Shown: positions 32,850-40,562 of the stretch, one piece after another
Numbering within the stretch: the stretch's first letter is position 1
Layout of the letters: each line of letters begins with the position of its first letter
Assembly: GCA_964459325.1 (NCBI GenBank)
Contig: CAYWKU010000019.1
Coordinates: 1 to 63,931 of the forward strand
Length of the DNA: 63,931 nt
Direction of reading: 5' to 3'
Source of the DNA: CAYWKU01 sp964459325
GTDB taxonomy: Bacteria; RBG-13-61-14; CAYWKU01
Notes under the pieces: generated by a model
Seen by the model: the letters and a program-made list of their open reading frames with translations, nothing else
Database searches by the model: none
Told to the model about the DNA's origin: nothing
Made by a program: the position numbers and the translations under genes

Positions 32850-33338
32850 ATGGGAAGGGAGGAAGAAAAACTCCTGGAGAGGCTGCGACAATTGATAGAA
32901 CCCGTGCTTGACGGAATGGGCCGCGAGTTGGTTCATATCGAATTCTCCGGCGGAAGCGGTGGCCGAACATTGAGATTATACGTCGAAAACAGGGAAGGAG
33001 CGGGCATTAACGTGGACGAGTTGAGCGAAGTCAGCCGCGACGTGGGCGCCATGCTGGACGTGGAAGACGTGATTCCCGGGTCATACCAACTGGAGGTGTC
33101 ATCCCCGGGACTGGACAGGCCGCTCGGGAAGATTGAAGATTATGAGCGCTTCGCGGGTCGGAAGGCAAACATTCAAACTCGGGAACCGCTCGATGGCAGA
33201 AAGCGGTTCAAGGGTATCCTGAGGGGAAACGAGGATAACTCCGTAGTCATAGAAATAGACGGAAATACGGTAAAAATACCGTGGGATACGGTAAAGAAAG
33301 CAAATCTGATAGGCGAGCTCAGGGGTGGAGAGAAGTAA
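32850..33338 (+). CDS. rimP: Ribosome maturation factor RimP
   Basis: 162 residues. The N-terminal alpha/beta domain reads LIEPVLDGMGRELVHIEF and LRLYVENREG. The hallmark VSSPGLDRPL is followed by a C-terminal SH3-like barrel (FKGILRGNEDNSVVIEIDG). It assists 30S assembly. ATG at 32850 is preferred to 32823, which abuts the terminator U-tract and has no RBS; 32850 has GGAAAGG upstream. First gene of the nusA operon, with nusA one base downstream. Confidence 0.93.
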   Translation: MGREEEKLLERLRQLIEPVLDGMGRELVHIEFSGGSGGRTLRLYVENREGAGINVDELSEVSRDVGAMLDVEDVIPGSYQLEVSSPGLDRPLGKIEDYERFAGRKANIQTREPLDGRKRFKGILRGNEDNSVVIEIDGNTVKIPWDTVKKANLIGELRGGEK

Positions 33339-33339
33339 A

Positions 33340-34812
33340 ATGCCTGATATGGAACTCAGACACGTTATTGACGCCGTAGTCAAAGACAAAGGCATCGACA
33401 GGGCCATTATTATCGCCGCGCTGGAAAGCGCAATGCTCAACGCCGCAAGAAAGAAGTTCGGCCCTCAGAAGGACATCGAGGCACACTTCAACGAAGAAAT
33501 GGGTGAAATCGAGCTGTTCGAGTTCAAAGAAGTCGTCGACGAAATCGAGGACGAAAACACCCAGATAACGCTCGAAACCGCCAGAAACCTCGATTCGGAA
33601 GCGCAGGTGGGCGACAGCCTGGGGGTAAAGCTGGAAACCGAAGAGCTGGGCCGAATCGCCGCCCAGACCGCCAAGCAGGTCATAATACAGCGAATTCGAG
33701 ACGCCGAAAAGGACCTGATTTACGAGGAGTTCAAAGACAGACTGGGCGAGATAGTATACGGCATCGTGCGACGGTTCGAAAAGAAGGACATGATTGTCGA
33801 CCTGGGCAAGACGGAAGCGATACTGATGCAAAAGGAACAGATTCCCCGGGAAAACTTCCGGCCCGGCGACCGCATACGAGCGCTAATCATAGAAATTCAG
33901 CGCGAAACTCGCGGGCCTCAGGTGGTTTTGAGCCGCACCAGCCCGGCATTCCTGGCCAAGCTGTTCGAGACCGAGGTGCCCGAGATTTACGAAGGCATCG
34001 TAACCATAGAAAGCGTCGCCCGCGAGCCGGGAAGCCGCTCAAAGATAGCCGTCAGGTCGAATGACCCGGACGTGGACCCGGTGGGAGCTTGCGTGGGTAT
34101 GAAAGGCTCCCGGGTGCAGGCCGTGGTGCAGGAGCTGAGGGGCGAAAAAATCGACATCGTGCCCTGGAGCGAAAGCATAGCCTCCAACGTGGTGCAGGCC
34201 TTAAGCCCGGCCGAGGTGGTGAAGGTTATACTCGACGAAAAGAACCACTCCATGGAAGTTGTCGTGCCGGATGACCAATTGAGCCTGGCTATAGGTAGAA
34301 AGGGCCAGAACGTAAGGCTCGCCGTCGAGCTTACCGGGTGGAATATAGACATCAAGAGCGAAAGCGAAGTCGAGGAGCAGATAACCCAGGCGCGTAAGGA
34401 GCTGGTACTCATCGACGGCGTCGGAGACCTCATGGCCGAGGTGCTTATCGCCGACGGATACAGAAGTGTCGCCGACGTCGCGGAAGCCGAGATAGAAGAC
34501 CTGGTCGAACTCCCGGGAATCGGCGATGGTACCGCCAATTCCATGAAAGCCTCGGCCCGGAAAGTGATGGAAGAAAAAGCCAATCAGCCCGAGGAGACTG
34601 AAGAAGCTGAATCGGAAGAAGCCGCTTCCGAAGAAGAAAAAACAGCAGAAGAAGACACGGGCCAAGAGACGGCCGAGCCTGAACCGGCAGAGCCTGCTGA
34701 TGAGGCATCCGCATCGGAAGAAGAACAAACCCCGGGTACCGAGGCTCCCCAGGAGCCCGAAACGGTTGGCGAAGATACGGAATCCGGCGAGGAAAACCTC
34801 GTAGAGACTTAA
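33340..34812 (+). CDS. nusA: Transcription termination/antitermination factor NusA
   Basis: 490 residues: an N-terminal RNA-polymerase-binding domain, S1 (EIVYGIVRRFEKKDMIVDLGKTEAIL), two KH domains (VGACVGMKGSRVQAVVQELRGEKIDIV, SLAIGRKGQNVRLAVELTGWNIDI), then a helix-hairpin-helix pair (LIDGVGDLMAEVLIADG, LVELPGIGDGTANSM). A low-complexity, Glu-rich tail of about 85 residues follows. The ATG at 33340 follows GGAGAGAAG. NusA modulates termination, which is relevant to the terminator in its own leader at 32799-32822. Confidence 0.96.
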   Translation: MPDMELRHVIDAVVKDKGIDRAIIIAALESAMLNAARKKFGPQKDIEAHFNEEMGEIELFEFKEVVDEIEDENTQITLETARNLDSEAQVGDSLGVKLETEELGRIAAQTAKQVIIQRIRDAEKDLIYEEFKDRLGEIVYGIVRRFEKKDMIVDLGKTEAILMQKEQIPRENFRPGDRIRALIIEIQRETRGPQVVLSRTSPAFLAKLFETEVPEIYEGIVTIESVAREPGSRSKIAVRSNDPDVDPVGACVGMKGSRVQAVVQELRGEKIDIVPWSESIASNVVQALSPAEVVKVILDEKNHSMEVVVPDDQLSLAIGRKGQNVRLAVELTGWNIDIKSESEVEEQITQARKELVLIDGVGDLMAEVLIADGYRSVADVAEAEIEDLVELPGIGDGTANSMKASARKVMEEKANQPEETEEAESEEAASEEEKTAEEDTGQETAEPEPAEPADEASASEEEQTPGTEAPQEPETVGEDTESGEENLVET

Positions 34813-34831
34813 AACTGGATTGCCCTGGAAA

Positions 34832-34877
34832 CTGTCGGCTTCCGGCTATGGAGATGGTTAAGAAGTAAGCCTGACAG
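34832..34877 (+). other. Stem-loop in the nusA-infB gap
   Basis: CTGTCGGCTT (34832-34841) can pair with AAGCCTGACAG (34867-34877) with one bulged base. No U-tract follows. The 95-base gap holds no ylxR or L7Ae-like gene, which often sits here in other bacteria. Confidence 0.4.
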
Positions 34878-34907
34878 GCGGAAAAAAACGGAAATAAAGG
34901 GGTTTAA

Positions 34908-37535
34908 ATGTCGGTAAGGGTATATGAGCTGGCCAGAGAACTTAAAATGGACAACTCCAGCCTCATCAAGAAGCTGGAACAGATGGGTATCCATGTCAAA
35001 AGTCACGCCAGTACAATATCCGAAGAGCAGGCTCAGGAAGCGAAAAACTCTATACAGGGGCCAAACCCCGGCGAAGTTGATGAGCAGAGGGTAAAGCCGG
35101 GGGTAATCCGCAGAAGAGTAAAAAGGGCTGCGAAGCCTCCTGCCGAAGAAGGTGTTTCCGCATCCAGGACCGAAGAAAAGGAAAAGGCTCCGGCGGAAAA
35201 AGAGGCGGAAGCCGGGGTCGCAAAAGCGGAAGAGAAGCCTGCGGAGGAAAAGAAGAAAAAAGGGGCCGGGGCCAAAAAGGAAGCTCCGAAAGAAAAGCCC
35301 GGGAAGGAAGCCGCTCCAAAAGGCAAAAAGGCCGCCGAACCGAAAGTCGAAAAACCCCCGGCCGCCGAAAAGCAAAAGGCTGCAGCACAGCAAACCGGCG
35401 CCCGTGTGGCCGGGCAGCCTTCTTCGGCCGCCGCAAGAAGCGCCTACATAAAACCGCAACTGCGGCGGGAAAATGTCGAGATACTGCAAAAGGTGAGCGA
35501 TAAAGCTCCTGAAGCTGCGGCCGGTGTCGAAGAAGCGGTATCCGTAGAAGAAGATAAGAAAAAGAAAAAGAAAAGGGGAGCAAAAGCGGAGGAAGCAGCC
35601 GTCGAGGGAATACCTCCGGTGAAAAAGGCGCCGAAAAAGGGCTCTACCAGAAGAAAGGAAATAATCACCCGGCAGGAAATAGCAGACGGCCCGGAAAGAA
35701 TGTACAAACCGGGAAAGAAAAGGAAAAAAGGCCCGCCCAAAAAGGGCATGAAAAAAACCAACATCACCGTGCCCAAGGCCCAGAAGAGAATTATACGCAT
35801 TTCCGAAAACATTCAGGTGGGCGAGCTTGCCCGCCGGATGGGCGTGAAAGCATTTGAACTGTTGAAAAAGCTCAGAGATTCCGGAATCATGGCCAACATT
35901 AACCAGTATCTCGATTTCGAAGAAGCCTCTCTGGTGGCCGCCGACTACGGCTACGAAGTGGAAAACGTCGCACTCGAAGAAGAATCCATGCTCAAAGAGG
36001 AAGAAGGAAGGCCCGAGGACATGGCCCCGAGACCTCCCGTCGTTACGGTAATGGGACACGTCGACCACGGCAAAACCACGCTGTTGGACAACATTCGCAA
36101 ATCCAACGTGGTGGCCGGCGAAAAGGGCGGAATTACACAGCATATCGGAGCTTACACCGTGGCCATACCGGACGGCGAGGTGACATTCGTGGACACTCCC
36201 GGCCACGAGGCGTTTACCGCCATGAGGGCCCGGGGAGCACAAGTCACCGATATCGTCGTGCTGGTGATTGCGGCGGACGACGGCGTGATGGACCGCACCC
36301 GAGAAGCCATATCCCACGCCGCCGACGCCGAGGTGCCGCTGATTGTCGCCGTCAATAAGATTGATAAAACCGATGCCGACCCCGACAGGGTCAAAAGACA
36401 ACTGGCCGAACTCGGCCTCCAGCCCGAAGACTGGGGCGGCGATACCATGTTTGTACACGTCAGCGCCAAAGAGGGGACGGGTCTCGAGGAGTTGTTGAAG
36501 TCCCTCGTTGCCCAGGCGGAGATTATGGAGCTTACCGCCAATCCCAGGCTTTCCGCCAAAGGCGTCATCCTGGAAGCGAGGACGGAAAAGGGCTACGGAC
36601 AGGTGGCCACCGCGCTCGTGCAGGAGGGAACGCTTAAAAAGGGCGATGTAATAATCGCCGGCGCCGAATGGGGAAAAGTACGCATCTTGCTCGACCATGA
36701 GGGCAACCAGATTAACGAAGTGCCGCCATCGAAAGCGGCGGCGGTGGTCGGGCTTTCCGGTTTGCCCGCAGCCGGGGATGCGTTCAACGCGGTTAAGGAC
36801 GAAAAGCTGGCAAAACAGGTGGTCGAGCACCGACTGGCGAAAAAGCGCGAGGTGGAGATGAGCAAGGCCGCCTCACCGGTTACCTTCGACGAGCTTTATG
36901 AACGGCTTCAAACGGATGAAATTAAAGAAGTCAAAGTGATTGTAAAGGCCGATGTGCAGGGCAGCGTGGAGGCCGTCGGAGACAGCCTTGCGCAGCTCGG
37001 AACCGATAAAGTCAAAGTGAACGTTATTCACTCCGGGGCCGGAACAATCACCGAAAACGACGTGATGCTGGCCAGCGCTTCCCGAGCGTTTGTACTCGGC
37101 TTTGGGGTCAAGGCCGACGTCGGCGCTCGGAAAGCCGCCGAATCCGAAGGCGTCGAGTTACGGATGTTTAACGTGATTTATGAGTTGCTCGATGAGGTGC
37201 GACGCATCATGGCGGGGGAAGTGGAGCCGGAGTACCGCGAGGAGGTTATCGGGCACGCCGAAATACGCAACGTTTTCAGTATCTCCAAGGTTGGGAAAAT
37301 CGCCGGTTGCTACGTCACCGACGGGAAGGTGGTACGAAACGCCGAAGCAAGGGTGATGAGGAACGGCGAGGAAGTATTCAAAGGCAAAATATCCGGCCTC
37401 AAACGCTTTAAGGACGACGTGAAAGAAGTCAACCAGACGAACGAATGCGGAATAAATGTTGAAGGTTTCAACGACCCACAGGAGGGCGACGTTATCGAAG
37501 TGTTCAACGTGGAGGAAGTACGACCCTCGTTGTAA
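34908..37535 (+). CDS. infB: Translation initiation factor IF-2
   Basis: 875 residues. An IF2_N module opens the protein (VRVYELARELKMDNSSLIKKLEQMG), followed by a long Lys/Glu/Ala/Pro-rich linker (about 60-290). A second IF2_N module follows (ISENIQVGELARRMGVKAFELLKKLRDSG). The GTPase has VTVMGHVDHGKTTLLDN, VDTPGHEAF and NKIDK, followed by the beta barrels and C-terminal fMet-tRNA domain. It recruits initiator tRNA to the 30S subunit. The linker is long but normal for the family. It is followed 21 bases later by ylxP. Confidence 0.97.
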   Translation: MSVRVYELARELKMDNSSLIKKLEQMGIHVKSHASTISEEQAQEAKNSIQGPNPGEVDEQRVKPGVIRRRVKRAAKPPAEEGVSASRTEEKEKAPAEKEAEAGVAKAEEKPAEEKKKKGAGAKKEAPKEKPGKEAAPKGKKAAEPKVEKPPAAEKQKAAAQQTGARVAGQPSSAAARSAYIKPQLRRENVEILQKVSDKAPEAAAGVEEAVSVEEDKKKKKKRGAKAEEAAVEGIPPVKKAPKKGSTRRKEIITRQEIADGPERMYKPGKKRKKGPPKKGMKKTNITVPKAQKRIIRISENIQVGELARRMGVKAFELLKKLRDSGIMANINQYLDFEEASLVAADYGYEVENVALEEESMLKEEEGRPEDMAPRPPVVTVMGHVDHGKTTLLDNIRKSNVVAGEKGGITQHIGAYTVAIPDGEVTFVDTPGHEAFTAMRARGAQVTDIVVLVIAADDGVMDRTREAISHAADAEVPLIVAVNKIDKTDADPDRVKRQLAELGLQPEDWGGDTMFVHVSAKEGTGLEELLKSLVAQAEIMELTANPRLSAKGVILEARTEKGYGQVATALVQEGTLKKGDVIIAGAEWGKVRILLDHEGNQINEVPPSKAAAVVGLSGLPAAGDAFNAVKDEKLAKQVVEHRLAKKREVEMSKAASPVTFDELYERLQTDEIKEVKVIVKADVQGSVEAVGDSLAQLGTDKVKVNVIHSGAGTITENDVMLASASRAFVLGFGVKADVGARKAAESEGVELRMFNVIYELLDEVRRIMAGEVEPEYREEVIGHAEIRNVFSISKVGKIAGCYVTDGKVVRNAEARVMRNGEEVFKGKISGLKRFKDDVKEVNQTNECGINVEGFNDPQEGDVIEVFNVEEVRPSL

Positions 37536-37556
37536 TAAACAGCAGGAATAGTTCCC

Positions 37557-37844
37557 ATGGTCGTGGGGGTTTTAAAAGTTCGCCTCGGAATCGAAGGCAA
37601 TCGGTCTCTGAAAGGAAAGCGACGCATTCTGAAACAGGTCAAGGAAAGCGTGTTGACCAGGTTCGGGGCGACTGTGGCGGAAATCGGGGATTACGACCTG
37701 TGGCAGGCTTCCGAGCTGGGGCTGGCTCTCATCGGAAACAGCGAAAGCCGGATAAACGCCTCCATGGACAGAATTCTCAACCACATCGAAAACATGCACC
37801 TGGCCGTGCTCCTGGACCACGAAATAGACTTCATCCACATGTGA
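37557..37844 (+). CDS. ylxP: YlxP/DUF503 family protein
   Basis: 95 residues, the usual size. The family pattern VGVLKVRLGIEGNRSLKGKRRILKQVKESVLTRFG and AEIGDYDLWQASELGLALIGNS is complete. Function is not established; the gene is typically found between infB and rbfA, as here, and is thought to be linked to ribosome or RNA metabolism. The RBS is AGGAA, rather weak. Confidence 0.9.
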   Translation: MVVGVLKVRLGIEGNRSLKGKRRILKQVKESVLTRFGATVAEIGDYDLWQASELGLALIGNSESRINASMDRILNHIENMHLAVLLDHEIDFIHM

Positions 37845-37857
37845 GGGTGAAACAGCG

Positions 37858-38229
37858 ATGACAAGCCAGCGGATGAAAAAAGTGGAAAGCCTCATATTGC
37901 GCGAGGTTTCGGACATCCTGCTTAACGAGATAAAGGACCCCCGCGTGGATGGGGTTACTCCCACTGAAGCCAGGGTCAGCGCCGACTTGCAGAACGCTAC
38001 CATATATTACCAGTGCAAGGCGGTGGGGGAGGAACTCGAAGTCAAGGCGGCGGGGTTGGAAAGCGCGCGCCGGAAAGTTAAAACCATGGTCGGCAAAAGG
38101 GTGAAGCTCAAATTCCTGCCGGACATCAAGTTCAGGTACGATTCGTCGCTCGAGCACGCGGAGCGTATAGAAGAACTGCTCAGGGAGGCCCTTCCCCGTT
38201 CCGACGAGGATAACGGGGGAGTTACTTGA
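37858..38229 (+). CDS. rbfA: 30S ribosome-binding factor A
   Basis: 123 residues with one KH-like domain. SQRMKKVESLILREVSDILLNEIKDPRV at the N-terminus and LKFLPDIKFRYDSSLEHAERIEELL at the C-terminus are diagnostic. It helps mature the 16S rRNA 5' end, like RimP in the same operon. nrnA starts four bases after its stop. Confidence 0.94.
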   Translation: MTSQRMKKVESLILREVSDILLNEIKDPRVDGVTPTEARVSADLQNATIYYQCKAVGEELEVKAAGLESARRKVKTMVGKRVKLKFLPDIKFRYDSSLEHAERIEELLREALPRSDEDNGGVT

Positions 38230-38232
38230 CAC

Positions 38233-39219
38233 ATGCCTGTGCCTGGTAGTATAGCCGAGGCTTTGCGAAAAAATGACCGGATAGTCATAGCTTCCCACCT
38301 GAACCCGGAAGCCGATGCCATCGGGTCGAGTATCGCCCTGGGCCTGGCGCTGGAAGCTATGGGCAAGAGAGTTTATCTGTACAATCCCAGCGGGGCGCCG
38401 AGAAACCTTAAAAATCTTCCCCGCGCCCACACGGTAGCCGACTGCCTGCCGGGTTGGAAGCCCGATGCGCTGGTGGTGGTTGATTGCGGCGATTTTGAGC
38501 GTATAGGGGTCGAAGCCGCGCAGACTCTCGCGGACGTGGCCCTTATAATCAACATCGACCATCATTCCACCAACTCGGGCTTCGGGCATGTGAAATGGGT
38601 GGACCCTGATGCCTCCTGCACCGGCGAACTGAGCGCGGCCCTTATAGACGAACTGGACGCCCGGTGGACGGAAGATATGGCCTTATGGATACTGGCGGCC
38701 ATAATGGCGGATACCGGCAACTTCCAATTCTCGAACACCTCGCCGTCGGCATTCGAGTTGGCGGGAAGGATGGTGGAGCTGGGGGCGAGACCGGAGATGG
38801 TCGCCAGGAACCTTTACGGAAACCTCCTGCCCGGCAACCTTAAGCTGCTGGGCATGGTATTATTGACGCTGGAGGTTTTCCCCGAGAAGAAGGTCGCTGC
38901 GGTGAAGATTACAAAGGAGATGTTGGAGGAAACCGGGACCCGCCCGGACGACATCGAAGGTTTTGTCGAGTACCCGCGAAACCTTGAGGGTGTGGAAGTG
39001 GCAGTTCTGCTGCGCGAGCAAAAAGACGGGGCTTACAAGGTCAGCCTGAGGTCCAAAGGCGAAGTTAACGTGGCCGATATCGCTCACTCCTTCGGCGGAG
39101 GCGGGCATAATCAGGCCGCCGGGTTTACCGTCGAAGGGGAACCTGAAGACATCAAACGCCGGATAATAGATGCCGTTGCGGAGAAAGCAGGCGCGCATGG
39201 CGCAGGCAAGGGCGAATGA
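38233..39219 (+). CDS. nrnA: DHH/DHHA1 phosphoesterase, NrnA-like nanoRNase
   Basis: 328 residues. The DHH domain motifs are IASHLNPEADAIGSSIALGLAL, VVDCGD, NIDHHSTN and DTGNFQFSNT. The C-terminal DHHA1 carries GGGGHNQAAGF. This family degrades oligoribonucleotides and/or pAp and sometimes cyclic dinucleotides. The position between rbfA and truB is the usual one. All metal-binding motifs are intact. Its end overlaps the truB start by 23 bases. Confidence 0.92.
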   Translation: MPVPGSIAEALRKNDRIVIASHLNPEADAIGSSIALGLALEAMGKRVYLYNPSGAPRNLKNLPRAHTVADCLPGWKPDALVVVDCGDFERIGVEAAQTLADVALIINIDHHSTNSGFGHVKWVDPDASCTGELSAALIDELDARWTEDMALWILAAIMADTGNFQFSNTSPSAFELAGRMVELGARPEMVARNLYGNLLPGNLKLLGMVLLTLEVFPEKKVAAVKITKEMLEETGTRPDDIEGFVEYPRNLEGVEVAVLLREQKDGAYKVSLRSKGEVNVADIAHSFGGGGHNQAAGFTVEGEPEDIKRRIIDAVAEKAGAHGAGKGE

Positions 39220-40168
39220 GGGCCCGGCGGTGGAGCCGGAGGGAATACTGGTGGTGGACAAACCCGCCGGGATTACGTCCCACACGGCGGTGCAGAGGGT
39301 AAAAAAGGCCCTCGGCGCCCGCAAGGCCGGACACTTGGGCACGCTCGACCCCCTCGCAAGCGGGGTGCTCCTTGTGTGCGTCGGGCCGGCCACAAAGACG
39401 GCTCCCTTCGTCGCCGACCACGAAAAGGAGTACGAAGCCACTGCCCTGTTGGGAGCGGAAACCGATACCTGGGATGCCGAGGGAGAAATAGTATCACGTT
39501 CCGACCCCTCGGGAATTGACGGGCAGGCTGTTCTGGACGTTCTGGGAGGCATGAAGGGTGAGATGGCGCTGGAAGCTCCGCCCTACTCGGCCATAAAAAA
39601 GAACGGGAAACCTCTGTATAAACGGGCAAGGCGCGGGGAGAAAGTGGAAGCCGTAATGCGTCGCGCGAATGTAATCGAGTTGGAGCCTCTCGGGGTCGAG
39701 CTGCCCCGGGTGAAATTCCGGTGCCTCGTTTCACGTGGAACATACGTTCGCTCTATAGTCAGAGAGATGGGAAAAAGACTCGGAACCGGCGCTTACCTGG
39801 AAACTTTACGCCGCACTCGAAGTGGAGGCTTTGGGGTCGATGAAGCCTTAAACTTGGACGAGTTGAATGAACCCTCCCGGCATGGTCAAATCCTTGAAAA
39901 GCTGCTAAATTCAAGTAATGCTTTGAAGTATATGCCCGAATTGAATTTGAGCCGGGGGGAGTTCGACAAAATCCGGAACGGTGGAACCATTATACGAGGA
40001 GAATATCCCCGTAAAGACCGAAGCCTTGATGAGTTCGGAAAGGAAAAGCTGTACAAAGCCCTCGACCCGAAAGGACGGCTGGTGGCGATAATGGAAATCG
40101 ATGTCCGGGAAGACGATTGCGCATACTTCAAGCCCGTGCGGGTGTGGAAAAGGGAACAAGGCTCTTAA
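39197..40168 (+). CDS. truB: tRNA pseudouridine-55 synthase
   Basis: 323 residues. LVVDKPAGITSHTAVQRVKKALGARKAGHLGTLDPLASGVL holds the catalytic aspartate (described from its GTLDP core). RGTYVRSIVREMGKRLG and a C-terminal PUA-like region follow. ATG at 39197 is chosen for the GGAGAAAG RBS; ATG 39170 would add nine residues. It modifies U55 of elongator tRNAs. Its final codons and stop TAA lie within a degenerate REP-like palindrome, so the extreme C-terminus (REQGS) may derive from the repeat. ribF is not present between truB and rpsO. Confidence 0.94.
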   Translation: MAQARANEGPAVEPEGILVVDKPAGITSHTAVQRVKKALGARKAGHLGTLDPLASGVLLVCVGPATKTAPFVADHEKEYEATALLGAETDTWDAEGEIVSRSDPSGIDGQAVLDVLGGMKGEMALEAPPYSAIKKNGKPLYKRARRGEKVEAVMRRANVIELEPLGVELPRVKFRCLVSRGTYVRSIVREMGKRLGTGAYLETLRRTRSGGFGVDEALNLDELNEPSRHGQILEKLLNSSNALKYMPELNLSRGEFDKIRNGGTIIRGEYPRKDRSLDEFGKEKLYKALDPKGRLVAIMEIDVREDDCAYFKPVRVWKREQGS

Positions 40169-40178
40169 GCCCCTTGCC
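40155..40178. repeat. Degenerate REP-like palindrome over the truB stop codon
   Basis: ACAAGGCTCTTAAGCCCCTT matches the CAAGGGGCTTAAGCCCCTTG core with a few changes. The truB stop TAA (40166-40168) is the centre of the palindrome, as TAG is at the edge of the one ending the R-M gene. Confidence 0.65.
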
Positions 40179-40265
40179 TTACGGGTATCGGCAAAAGGTA
40201 AACTGAATTAAAAACCAATTAATTCGGATATGAATATACCGGGTGGAAAAAGGAGGTAATAACCG

Positions 40266-40535
40266 GTGACTACGGAAAAGAAGAAGAAGGAGGAAGTCAT
40301 ACAGAAGTTCGCTTCCCACGAGAAAGACACGGGTTCTCCCGAGGTGCAGGCCGCGTTGTTGACCGAACGTATAACCGAGTTGAGCGAGCATTTCAAGGTG
40401 CATAAAAAGGACCATCATTCCCGCAGAGGGTTGCTCAAACTGGTTGGCCAGCGCAGGAGATTGTTGGAATACCTGAAAAGAAAAGATGTCAACCGCTACC
40501 GAAGACTTATAGGAGAGTTGGGGCTGCGGAAGTAA
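40266..40535 (+). CDS. rpsO: 30S ribosomal protein S15
   Basis: 89 residues, standard length. HEKDTGSPEVQAALLTERITELSEHFKVHKKDHHSRRGLLKLVGQRRRLLEYLK is the S15 core (partial motif: TGSPEVQ, HHSRRGLLKLV). The start is GTG at 40266, behind GGAGGT. It binds 16S rRNA and forms the conserved rpsO-pnp pair. Confidence 0.97.
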   Translation: MTTEKKKKEEVIQKFASHEKDTGSPEVQAALLTERITELSEHFKVHKKDHHSRRGLLKLVGQRRRLLEYLKRKDVNRYRRLIGELGLRK

Positions 40536-40562
40536 CCACACGATTGAAAGGATTAGTATTTT

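Noticed and set aside
34809..36830. 673-residue open frame on the minus strand
   Set aside because: Shadow of infB caused by its biased Lys/Glu/Ala codons.
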